Source of the DNA: Taxillus chinensis
Lineage: Eukaryota; Streptophyta; Magnoliopsida; Santalales; Loranthaceae
Assembly (NCBI GenBank): GCA_023512835.1
Contig: CM042090.1
Coordinates: forward strand, 15,488,617-15,552,616
Direction of reading: 5' to 3'
Length of the DNA: 64,000 nucleotides
Shown here: piece by piece, positions 12,953-23,640 of the stretch
Layout of the letters: the number at the start of each line of letters is the position of its first letter
Numbering within the stretch: position 1 is the first letter of the stretch
Notes under the pieces: generated by a model
The model's input: the letters and a program-made list of their open reading frames with translations, nothing else
Databases searched by the model: none
What the model was told of the DNA's origin: nothing
Made by a program: the position numbers and the translations under genes

Positions 12953-15900
12953 ATGCTGGGAGTATCTGGGCTCCTGGGCAGCTCCGGGGACGGCGCCGCC
13001 TCCTCCGCCGCCGCCGCCGGGACTACCAGCGGCCCCCCGGAAGGCGGCGGAGGTTTAGAGCTCGGCGGCGGAGGCGGATCCAATTCCGGCGGATTTAGCG
13101 AGGACGATAAGGCGGCGGCGAACAGGGGGGAGGAGGGTGACCGGAGCTCAGCCGGTAACCGGTGGCCGCGCCAGGAGACACTAGCTCTGCTCAAGATACG
13201 CTCCGACATGGACGTCGCGTTTAGGGACTCTAGTCTCAAGGGTCCATTATGGGAGGAGGTTTCCAGGTATTACAATTTTTATTATTATTAATTCAGGCTT
13301 TCGATTCAGGAGGAGGTGAGGTGTTGAAGTTGAGAGGTAGCTTGCAAAGCTTGTCTCTTTTGGTTCTTTTGTGAGAAGAACCACCTCACCTGACCTGTTG
13401 CCTGTTGGTGGTGCTGTTTCTTTTTTTTTTCTTTTTTTTCTTAAAAAAAAAAAACTTGCATGAATCAAATCACAGCAGTGGAATTGCTTGAGTTGGGATC
13501 CAATTTGAGATGGCGTCAGCTGTGTCATCTCTTGCATCTACAAATTTCTAACAATTCAGTGACACCAGACTGGGTTACTGTTTGTTTCCTGCCATTTTTG
13601 ATCCCCGAGTTTCTCCAATAAAAATTTCAAAACGATTTGATCTCATCAAGCTCAAATCTGAATTGGGTTTTTTTTTTTTAAAAAAAAAAAAGCAATTTGG
13701 TTTAGATTTTGTTATCTTCACCCTCTCCGGCCGCCTCCATCTGAACTTTTTTTGGCTTTCGATCACCGGAACCAAGATGAAAAATAAAGTAATTAATTAA
13801 TTAATCTCTTTGGAGCAGTACTGATTTGCCAGCTTTTTAAATTATTTTTTTTATTGTATATATGAACAGAACGTCAGAACCGATGATATCAATGATTTCC
13901 TTATTTCCTTTTAAGGACCAGCCTAATTTCTTTTTTCTTTTTTATATGATGATGATTCTCCTCTTCATTTCATTTCATTTCAATTAGCTTTTCATGTATA
14001 TAATTCCTTCTTAATCATTTTATTTATATACATATTATTATTATTATTTCTTCGACATGTATATGCGTGCACTGCACTCACTCCTGCATATATGTGTGAG
14101 TGTGTGTGCCGTTTTTTTTTTTTTCGTTTTTTTTTAAAATAATTAATTTGTAAAAAAAAAAACCAAAAAAGTAAATATGGGCTTTTAAGCATTTGATTGA
14201 TTGATTGATTGGGAGAGTTGGACTGCAATAGAATAGAAGAGCAGAAGTTGCGAAAGGTTTTCTATTGGGAAGTGTTGTGTTTGATCCAGGAAACTTGCAG
14301 AGCTGGGGTACCAAAGGAGCGCCAAGAAGTGCAAGGAGAAGTTCGAGAACGTGTACAAGTACCACAAGCGCACCAAGGATGGTCGAGCCTCCAAGCCCGA
14401 CGCCAAAACCTATCGCTTCTTCGAGCAATTGGAAGCCCTCGACACCCATCCCATTCCCAATATTCCTCCTTCTCTAGCCCCTCCCGCCCTGCCACACCCA
14501 CCGCCACCGCTCCAGCCGCTGCAGCAACAACTTCACCACCACCACCACCAACAACAACAACAACCGAAATCTCAGCCTCCTGCTGCTTCCGCGGCTGCTC
14601 AACCACTGATGCTACCCGCGGCGACAACACCGCACCCCCTACAACAACACATCACTGTTCCATCGGCAACCGCCAACAAACCTGCTGCTAACAACACTGC
14701 TGCTTCTCAAAACACCTCCGCTTCCGCACCGACAACAGTAAGCGCCATCATCCCCTCTCCGCTGCTGCCGCCGCCGCAACACCCCCGAAACCCTACCAAC
14801 ATCCCTCAGCCGCCGTCGATGATGAACCCCTCGTCGCAGCCGCATTCTTTCAGGAACCCGCACGCATCCAATTCCACTTCCTCTTCGTCTTCCACGTCCT
14901 CCGACGAGACGCTGGACGGGAACGACGGCGGAGGAGGCCGGAAGCGGAAGCGGAAGTGGAAGGACTTCTTCGAGAGGCTGATGAGGGACGTGATAAAGAA
15001 GCAGGAGGAGCTGCAGATGAGATTTCTAGAAGCGATCGAGAAGCGGGAGCGAGACCGGTTGGTCCGGGAGGAGGCGTGGAGGATGCAGGAGATGACCAGG
15101 ATGAACCGCGAGCACGAGATCCTGGTCAAGGAACGGTCCATCGCCGCCGCCAAGGACGCCGCTCTCATCGCCTTCCTCCAGAAAATGTCGTCCGACCCAC
15201 ATAACCCCGTGCAAGTCCCACCCGTTCCTGAAGACGCCGCCGCGGTCGCCCTCCAAGTAGTATCGCCGCCGGCACAAGCTCAGCCACAACCCCCGACACA
15301 AGCGCAGTCGCAACCGCAAACGCCAGTGGCTGCAGCCCAGCAACCGCAGCAGCCGCAGCCTCCGACTAGTCCGAGTAACTTCGGGGGCATTGTGAGGGTA
15401 AACAGCAATTCCATGGTGGCAGTAGCAATGGGTGGGGGTGGTGGTGGTGGTTTGGAGGGGGCGAATGTGACGTCTCCGGCGTCGTCGACGAGCTCGTCAC
15501 GGTGGCCGAAGACGGAGGTGCAGGCTCTGATCAAGCTGCGGACCGACCTGGACGTGAAGTACCAGGAGAGCGGACCCAAGGGACCGCTGTGGGAGGAGAT
15601 ATCAGCGGGGATGAGGCAGCTGGGGTACAGCAGGAACGCCAAGCGGTGCAAGGAGAAGTGGGAGAACATCAACAAGTACTTCAAGAAAGTGAAGGAGAGC
15701 AACAAGAAGCGGCCGGAGGACTCCAAGACGTGCCCCTACTTCCACCAGCTGGACGCGCTGTACCGAGAGAAGACACTGATGAGGGCCGACGGCGGGTCCA
15801 GCAGCAACCCGGCCCCAAACCCCAACTACGTACCCATGTTGAAGTCCCCCCCCGCCGTCGCCGTTGCCGTCGGCCAGCCAACGCCGTCGGCCTTGCCAAT

Positions 15901-16111
15901 GATGGTCCGGCCGGAGCAGCAGTGGCCGCCGCTCCAACCGGAGGACCAGCGTGCGCCGCCGGAGGACATCGAGAGCGAGAACATGGAGGAGCCCAATCCA
16001 GACGACGACATGGACGAGGACGGGGACGACGACGACGACGACGAGGATGACGAGGGCGGCGGGTACGAGATCGTGACCAACAAGCAGAAGCCGGCTGCCG
16101 GAGACTCGTGA
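12953..16111 (+). CDS. GT-2-like trihelix transcription factor (DF1/GTL1 type)
   Basis: Two exons, 12953-13266 and 14290-16111, joined across a 1023-bp GT-AG intron, give 711 aa. The ATG at 12953 is the first in frame. The protein has two trihelix DNA-binding domains, the hallmark of GT-2 factors: residues about 69-155, split by the intron, and about 507-599. Each keeps the aromatic residues of the three helices (RWP, PLWEE, then CKEKFEN in the first and CKEKWEN in the second). Between them lie a Pro/Gln/His-rich spacer, a basic KRKRK cluster at 323-327 (likely nuclear signal), and the conserved GT-2 central helix at about 328-405, probably a dimerisation segment. The C-terminus ends in an acidic Asp/Glu run (about 674-697) and a GGGYEIV motif. 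Relatives bind GT elements and restrain cell growth and endoreduplication, for example in trichomes and root hairs. The DF1/GTL1 clade is clear; choosing between the two needs a tree. Confidence 0.95.
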
Positions 16112-16620
16112 TCAGCAGCGGCGGCGGCGATAATTTATATTCGGTGGTGGACAGATGTATGTGAATGTGAATGTGAATGGCATGTGGTGGGGTATTGTGT
16201 AGAGGGCAAGTGGGAGGCCGCGGGTGCGAGATTCCGGCTGTCACCAAAGGGGCACGACAAATTTAAAATTTATACGCAAACACATGGGGTGGTTGTGTAA
16301 GTTGCAACCTATAGTGAGGAGAGAACATGTTTTTTTTTTTTTACTTTTATTTTTATTTTTACTTTTAATTTATTTATTATTTTCTGAATAAATAATTTGG
16401 ATGAGAGACTACTGTGAGGAGGAGAGAGAGAGAGAGAGAGAGGGAAAAGAAAAGGGCGGTGTTGTTCACGGGTAAAAAATAAAATTTCAAAAAAAAAAAA
16501 AACAAGGACTGGTGCTTGTTGTTGTTGTTGTACTACTACTTTCAATTTTTCATTTTTATTTTTATTTACATTTTCATTTATTTGGGTATAAATGTGAAAA
16601 ATGGTTAGCCAGTATTTATT
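16112..16620 (+). other. 3' untranslated region of the trihelix gene
   Basis: This follows the TGA at 16109-16111. An AATAAA-type signal lies in GAATAAATAATTTGG at about 16386-16400. A (GA)n microsatellite (about 16417-16441) and A-rich and T-rich runs follow. The true 3' end is not determinable; the annotated end is approximate. Confidence 0.45.
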
Positions 16621-17968
16621 TATTTCTCTGCCACTCTAGCGAAGGAGCGTTTCTTCCGAATTTTGCACTGAAACCGAGAGGAGGGTCTGTCTGCGTGTGT
16701 TGTCGTCTCGTCTCATCTGTCTAATTTTTATTTTTATTTAAAAAACAAAATACATATCTGTGGTAGGATGACTTAAATTAAATCCACCACATACACAGGC
16801 ACTAACTTTAAAATTGATACAATCCAACACTTTCATGTAAATTACGGATGCTGTGATTAATTATTATTATTATTATTATTATTTTGTTTTCATTAATGTA
16901 TGTGCGTGAATTTTGATCACTGTCATTGAGAGTGTTGATAACAACCTCTTACTTTCTGAAGTAAATTAAAACACATATATTTTTTATTATTATTAGAGCA
17001 CATTTTTCATCAAATAAGGCGTGATGAGAAACTTTTGCAATGGCAAGTTAATATAGATAGAGGGACAATCAGTAATATTAGTAGTTAGTTAATGTCTTAA
17101 TGAGAATGAAATTATAATTTTTTTAGAGTAATATTACGTAGATAACTACCATAACATATTAAATTATCGGATTGCATAAATTATTTTTTCAAAAACCAAT
17201 TCAATCCCTTTAATTATTAATTTTTTTTTTGAATAAATTATTCAATCCATATGAATGAATAGATCATAAGAAACTTTAACGTTTTATGCACATGGCTTAC
17301 GAAACCAAGCCCGCCAACATCATCGATCTCACGCCCTCTGAGGCTCGTCCCACATGTAAGTGTAACTTCCTCGGGTAAAGGTAGGTAGGTGGTAACATGC
17401 TACAGAGCCTCATAATTGTTTTTATTTATTTGCTGGTTTATTTTAGTCTACGGTCAATCCCGACCCGTAACATGTACGCGTTAACCGGCGCTTCAGATGA
17501 GATGAGATGCTTCAAGTGGGTGCCAAAAGGCTTGGCCCTCTCGTCGCGTACTCACGTTTCCAACATCTTTCCTTATTGTCTGTCCTACGTACGTGATTTT
17601 ATCGGGATTTGCCCCGCTTGTGTGTCCCCGCCCTCTACGTTTACATTTGCATATATTACTCAGTTCCTTTTATTTATTTATTTATGACAAATACATACAC
17701 CTCTTTCTTCACACTAATTATACGCAGGTGTATCTATCTACGTGACTCTCTAATAGCTAATCTCCACTGGTCAAATGAACAATATATAGGATATATATAT
17801 ATATATTCTTTGTTACGGAAGGATGTGCCACGATCAAAGTGAGAACGGGCCGGGTTATATATTCATGTGCGTGTGTATATTGTGACGCACGCTAGCTAGC
17901 TATCTAGCTAGCTATAGTGACTGATAAATTAGCTGCTAGCTAGCTAGTCGGCCGGGGACGTACGAGAA

Positions 17969-18004
<36 letters not shown>

Positions 18005-19324
18005 CAGAGAGAGAGAGAGAGCATCCACATATCACGCACGCAACAAGTCGTCCAACAAAAAAGGGGCTCATCGGTGCATGCCTGGACTCTCATACGTTGC
18101 AAGTAGCTATGTCCTACGGGGGACCTCTGTCCTCTCCACCCACCCATGACCCATCCCATGTCCTTCGCATGAATCCCACAGTTTCAAACAACCGAAATGC
18201 TTACAAATATCTCCACCTCCTCTCTCTCTCCCTAATCTAATTGACTTGAACCTATATAGCTAGGTCTAGCTATATATAATTAAGCTTATGATTCCCCCAC
18301 CCCCAGTAATATTATATATATAATTGTAATGTATTATATTTTATTATCTATCCAACTAAAACGACCTTATAGTACATTTGATTTGTGTGAATCCCAAGCG
18401 ACTCAAGCGTACTCCTCCCGATCCCCTCACTTCAATTCAGTCACTCCTTTTAATGCCGCTCTCTCCGTGCCGTATTGTTGTTGGCGCATGCAGAGGCCAT
18501 CACCATCCATTGCGAAGCTCTATATGTCCACCCCACTGCCCACTGCATCATGGGTTGAAATTGAGATCATTGCTTCATAATGTCTTCAATGATAGATTCT
18601 CGTCCTTAGAAACCAAGACAGTCTCTTCCCAACCCCCCTCCCACCCATAAATAAATAAATAAATAAATAAATAAATCATACCCAAAATATAAAATAATCA
18701 TTCCCAAAGTTGTCTCTTCATAATTATAACTATTTTGGGTTCTCATCAAAACAAACCCCAAAAAGAGCAACAGGCAGCGCGAGTGGGTAGATATACGGTC
18801 CATGCTTTTGGTATGGACTTCGTGGAAGTACACGTGTGTGTGACCTGGCGAAATTGTTACAAATGATTCCCGCAACCGTGTTTCTTCGGGATATTTCATC
18901 TGAAGGGCAAAAAATAATACAAGTTTTATAAATAAGACCAATAATAGCGTGGAGATGTTGTAGCAGCGCTCCTGAGATAATGAAGTTTTATTTGTTTAAT
19001 ATCTTTAACGCCGCGGTATAAGGCGCAAGTCATCCGTTCAAATCTCTTTTGGGCTTTCTTTTTTGTTTTTTTCTTAATATAAAACTGCAGTTATATTTTA
19101 TATTTGAACGAAATGATTTATCATTTTTTTTTAATTTACTAAATATTCAATCTAATATTTAAATAATAATTCCAAAGTAGGAAATTAGTTCATTAAAATT
19201 TAATCAATTACGTTAAATAGTTTCTCGAATAAGGGTGTAAAACATGTTCATATTTGCGGGCCAGGCCTGTGGGCTTGTTGGCCTGGAGCAAACTGGGCTA
19301 ACTAAACATAAGTCCATTCAAAAT
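16621..19324. other. Intergenic DNA with microsatellites and palindromic CTAG clusters
   Basis: No gene could be supported. It contains an (ATT)n run (16861-16883), a GC-richer patch at 17290-17640, clustered GCTAGCTAGC sequences at 17889-17946, a (GT)n-(GA)n compound microsatellite (17971-18020), another GC-richer patch at about 18380-18620, and an (AAAT)n run at 18647-18676. Small frames over the patches (for example 17397-17687 and 18378-18650) show no domains and are not convincing. Confidence 0.5.
17971..18020. repeat. Compound (GT)n(GA)n microsatellite
   Basis: About 33 bp of GT repeat (17971-18003) is followed directly by a GA repeat to about 18020. The frames reading through it on both strands give Cys-Val or Thr-His repeats and are artefacts. 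Confidence 0.95.
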
Positions 19325-19893
19325 AGGGGTGATCAAGAACCGAATCAAACCGACGAACCGAACCGAACCAAACCATTTGGACCGAAAAAAGTTGGTTTTT
19401 AAAATTATATTGGTTTATTTGGTTTTTATTTTTGGAGAACCGATACTATTGGTTCGGTTTACGATTTTGGGGGTTTGGTTAACCGAACCAACCGAACAGA
19501 CATTACCACTTTGGCACGTCGATACTTTTCGCTTCCCAATTCTCACGCATCTCTTAATTTTGCGCTTTCTCAAAGTAAAAAGGCCAAAGGTTGACATTCC
19601 CACTTCCCAATTCCTACTTATCTCTGTCGGATCTGCTCGTAGAGTCGTAAACTTGGCCGATTGGTGATAACATTTTAGAATTAAAATGAATGTATTGTTT
19701 ATTTGACGTTAAAATTCAAAAACTGATTCAAACCGATGAACCGAACCGAATTTTTATGCACCGAACCGAACTAAAATCGATGGTTTTTAATATTTATTGG
19801 TTGGTTTTGGTTTGGATTTTTTTCAAACCGAATGTCATTGGTTTGGTTTAAAAATTATATACAAACCAACCGAACCGACCGATGCTCACCCCT
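19325..19893. mobile_element. hAT-like MITE rich in CCGAACC/GGTTCGG motifs
   Basis: The left end begins AGGGGTGATCAA and the reverse complement of the right end begins AGGGGTGAGCATC, a short terminal inverted repeat of the AGGGGTG type common among plant hAT-like elements. The subterminal regions carry many copies of AACCGAACC and its complement in opposite orientations on the two sides, as expected for transposase-binding arrays. The centre (about 19500-19680) is more complex sequence. The flanks TTCAAAAT on the left and TTTAAAAT just beyond the right end could be an eroded 8-bp target duplication. A 112-codon frame spans the left half but has no domain. Confidence 0.55.
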
Positions 19894-21455
19894 AATTTAA
19901 AATGCAGTTCTAAACAGGTTAATCCGTTTAGGCTAGCTTCGTGCAGACGTAGGCTAGCCTATAGGCTTTTGTTTCCTTTATTTTTTCTTTAAATATTATA
20001 TAATTTTAATGCATATATTATATTATATAACTTTAATTAAATAATTAGATTTTATATTTCATGCAAAATAATACAATTTTTAAAAATATATGCAAAAACT
20101 TGCTGACATATATTTAATTACGTATAACATATTAAAATTATTTTATATTATATAGGTAAATATTAAAATATTGATCTACTCGTTACTCAATATATAAGTA
20201 ATTATAAAAAACATTTAAACTAAATTAAATTAATAAAACATTACATTATATCTTTTAAAAAACTCCACTATCACTACCTCTCATTTAATTGTATTGTTTG
20301 TTACTAACTTTTACCTAAGATAGTAGAAAAAATATGGAGTGATTAAACTAATGGGGTATTGTTGGCAAAAAAAAAAATTGAGATTGCATGTACAAATTGA
20401 TTTAATTCTATTTTAAATGAATTCAGATCCCAACGTTTAGGGGACAATATATAGGGCATTATTTTATTTAAGGCAATGCAAGGTACAACCAGCGTTGACT
20501 AATATTTGGGTAATTGTGACGACGTGACAGTCTACCAATTCATCAGAGATGGGAAAGAAAAAGAAAAAAAAGATCATATCCGTCAAATCTCTCACGGTTA
20601 CGCAAAAATTTCGCGAGCCGGTTGTACAAATATTTGTTCTTTTAGTTATTATTCCCGATTTTTTGGGCTAAAAAATTCAATTTTGGCATTCATTATAATT
20701 TTGATATGAGATGTCAAGCTTTGAAAAATTAATAATATAATTAAGTTTAATTATATCAAATGAGGATATCACTCCATAATTGAAAATTTTATTTATTTAT
20801 GAAATAAAATTGTCAATATTGGTGTCTCCCCAAACTATTGGTGTGACACATTAATGGGAAAAGATATAATGAGAAACTCATTACCCATCCAACTAAAGCT
20901 AAATACACCACATATTGTTGTGTTATGTCATTTCTATTGTCAATATCGATATATATTTTAGCTTGTATAATGTATTAACTAGTATAATGCCTTGTTATAT
21001 ATATTCTTTTGGCCTAAACAATGAAGGATTACACTACTATAATTTTTTCGCTTGAAATCAAACATTTCTATCGAGGTTTTGTATATTTTTTATACAACTA
21101 GAAAAGCTTAATACTAGGCTTTCAAATGTAATTGAAAAAAAAATCTATAGTCACAAATTGACAAGAATAATTTGTTGGAATGTCAAAATATGATTAACAA
21201 TTAACCACAATGAAAATGAATTTTTAAAAACTATCCAGCAAGCAAATACCATAATCCAAACATGAATCAATTGCTATAATTCAATGACGAAGGTGAAGAA
21301 AAAAACTAACCCCATAAACGATAAAATAATAATCCTCTTCTTTCCCCTTGAACTGTGAAGCCACAATCAACATTTGATCGTCTTTGCTACCTCCCGAATG
21401 CAATCGCTACTTAGATTTATCGGCTTGGATCTAGGTCCGAGCTTTCCAAGTTTTA
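19894..21455. other. AT-rich intergenic DNA, no gene seen
   Basis: Low-complexity A/T-rich sequence with scattered short frames. The 67-codon + frame at 20506-20709 has no recognisable motif. Nothing supportable was found. Confidence 0.55.
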
Positions 21456-22330
21456 TGCTGTTGGGGAACTCTACTTTGGCCTTACCACCTTCATTATTAA
21501 CTAGATTTTAGTCTTCAAATAACTTTTTACTGATATTTCGTGACGAGAAATTGTGCTTGTGGGCAATAGTAAATATTGCAAACCAGTTGGAACTGATGAG
21601 CCACATTATATCTAGTAAGATGCGTGTGGTGGAGGTCTCTTATGTCACGGGGTCAGGTTTCCTGTGCCTCTCAACCCATTGCGGCACTTAGCTTTTCTAT
21701 TCACGGTCCGCTAAGTTTAGCCTTTGAGGGTTGAAGCGCACATAGACTGGTTTCGCCCTGCCACTGGGCTCATCAGGAGAATGGCTCCAATTCCCGACCA
21801 GTTTGTGTAAGGATGGCCAAATCCCTTCTTCAACGTCAAGTCTTCGACTAGTGGTGTGCTCCCCGCATTCAACCAGGTCGGCACGTCTGAACTCCGAAGG
21901 GGTTCCTTCCATTTTCCTCCACGAACTGCCTGGAACCTTCCGCTGCGCACTATCTACGCTTTCAACCAACCCCTCTCCTTTACGTAGCACGAATACATTC
22001 CTGAATCGTGCCACTAAGAAACGTCCCGCCAGCACCACGCTGCTTGGGTCGTGACACTTAGTACCCTTATTTATGTAGTTAATCACTAAAGGTGCCCCCA
22101 AGGGCTTCTTATGGTAGGGAAGGAAAGGGAAGATAGGGGACTAAGCATGGCACCGTATACTACTTAAGTTGCTCAATGACCGTAGTCAACTCTCTTTATA
22201 AATTCGAATCCAACTTGTGAGTTGTGTGATGGCCAACCTTCGCGCACAATTCAGAAAGCACTGATAATACTATTCACATTCCCAAAGAGTGTAAGGCCGT
22301 GACATCCTTAGATCATAAAATAAAAGCGCC
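21456..22330 (-). mobile_element. Retroelement-like relic (possible LTR-derived repeat)
   Basis: A block of distinctly higher GC than its flanks. On the - strand there is an open frame of 134 codons (22101-21697) with mixed, protein-like composition but no domain that I recognise. On the same strand two sites begin TGTCACG (TGTCACGACCC at about 22057 and TGTCACGGCC at about 22307). LTRs of many plant Ty3-type elements begin like this. On the + strand a TGTCACGGGGTC occurs at about 21642, so a short terminal inverted repeat is an alternative reading. No reverse transcriptase, integrase or gag was found. I treat the frame as part of a repeat rather than a host gene. Confidence 0.35.
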
Positions 22331-22741
22331 ACCTTTACTAGGGTCGTCCGTCACCTACCTCTTTCGTTCTTCATCTTTGAGTTGTTTTACGATTTCACCC
22401 ACCCATAACCTATAAGACTATCCATCTCGTTTATAGATCTATGGTTGTTACTGTGCTATTATGCATATGCTTTCTTAGTTAAATAATAGTACTTGTGAGT
22501 TTCAATGAGAGTGAAAGTGCTTCTTAGTAACTACAAAAGATCGCTTTGATTGATAGATATTGTTAATAAATTTAGTTGTTACCTTATAAGGACAAAGTAT
22601 ATCAAATCAAAAGACAAAAGTGTAGTTATTTTTAATGGACGATTATAGCTCAAAAGTAAAGACGTATATATAATGAGTAGTATGTCTTAAAAGTATAGGC
22701 ATAAAAGTTTATATTAAATTTATATTTTCAAAAACAAAACA

Positions 22742-23129
22742 TAAAAGCATTAATAGCAGATTTATTATAAGAGTTTTTTTTCTTATTAAAAAAAAGTAGA
22801 AAAATAATGACCATAATAATAGTATTATATTTAACTTTTCAAATAGGTTTATACGAGTATTCTTTAATTTATTGGAAAATATTGTTTACATAATTATTAA
22901 ATTATTTTTTTTTTCACATTTTCCTTCATATTTTTTTAAATATTTTTTACTCTTCATCCATATTAATTATAAAAAAGCCATTATCAAATAAAATAGAATA
23001 AAAAATATTATTTTAATAATATATGAAATAATTACAAAAAATATATTATGATATATTTATTTTTATATAAAAGCCACAGTAATTTAACCCTATAAAATTA
23101 AAAAAAAAACACTTAAAAAAGTGCTCTAA
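22742..23129. mobile_element. Harbinger/Tourist-type MITE with TAA target duplication
   Basis: The element 22745-23126 (382 bp) is flanked by TAA at 22742-22744 and 23127-23129. Its left end starts AAGCATTAATAGC; the reverse complement of the right end starts GAGCACTTTTTTAAG. The terminal match is weaker than in the copy at 2671-3054, but the length is nearly the same and the ends share the GAGCA core with one substitution on the left. The interior is extremely AT-rich and non-coding. Assignment rests mainly on the TAA duplication and the ends. Confidence 0.5.
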
Positions 23130-23640
23130 TCATATTATTATTAATTTTAATTTTAAATTAAATGAATAATTTTAAAATCCTAAACTTCTTGGGATTATAA
23201 CAAAAAATTGAAACCACGTTCCGAAATGTGGTAACAGTAACAGTAACAGTAATAATATGAATGGAGAGACGGCGACAAAAAATGTGAAATCATCACGGTG
23301 ACACGTAGAAGGCATCTCCGAGGGAGGGTACCGTGTTTTTTTTGGGTATAAAATGAATGACTGCTGGGATCTACGGCGTCACTGGGTGGAAACGGGACCC
23401 ACACCCTCGCAATCTCTCACCGCACTTGCAGATGCCATTGGTCCACGTGGGGTCTACTCCAGGCAACCATCCCTTCGCACTCCCATGATATGATTTCTCA
23501 GTTTTCGAGTTCCGACGCAGGGAGAGGCTTCACGCAACTCGGTAGTCGCACACGTGTGCTCGCGCATGCTAACACGTGTACCTGTCGGACCCCACCCCCG
23601 TCCCATTATAATAAAATATCTTGCTGTCTGGTTAAAGTTG
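23130..23640. promoter_or_regulatory. GC-richer, G-box-containing island without a visible gene
   Basis: Between 23210 and 23620 the sequence is much less AT-rich and includes CCACGTGG at about 23441-23448, ACACGTGTG near 23550 and ACACGTGTAC near 23572, all ACGT-core G-box/ABRE-like sites, plus (AACAGT)n-like repeats at 23230-23252. It resembles a stress-type plant promoter, but I find no coding exon within several kb on either side. It may be the promoter of a decayed gene or of a non-coding transcript. The 69-codon - strand frame here is not convincing. Confidence 0.35.

Noticed and set aside
15502..16050. 182-codon + frame overlapping the trihelix exon in another frame
   Set aside because: Out of frame with a well-supported protein and made of Gly/Arg/Glu-rich low-complexity sequence.
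14078..16247. Several 100-188 codon - strand frames opposite the trihelix gene
   Set aside because: They are Arg/Ala/Pro-rich shadows of the GC-rich sense exon; the sense strand encodes two intact trihelix domains.
17944..18240. Frames reading Cys-Val or Thr-His repeats
   Set aside because: They are translations of a GT microsatellite.
18995..19060. tRNA-like or SINE-like CCGTTCAAATCTC near GGTATAAGGCGC
   Set aside because: Only one box-like motif is present, with no partner at the right distance.
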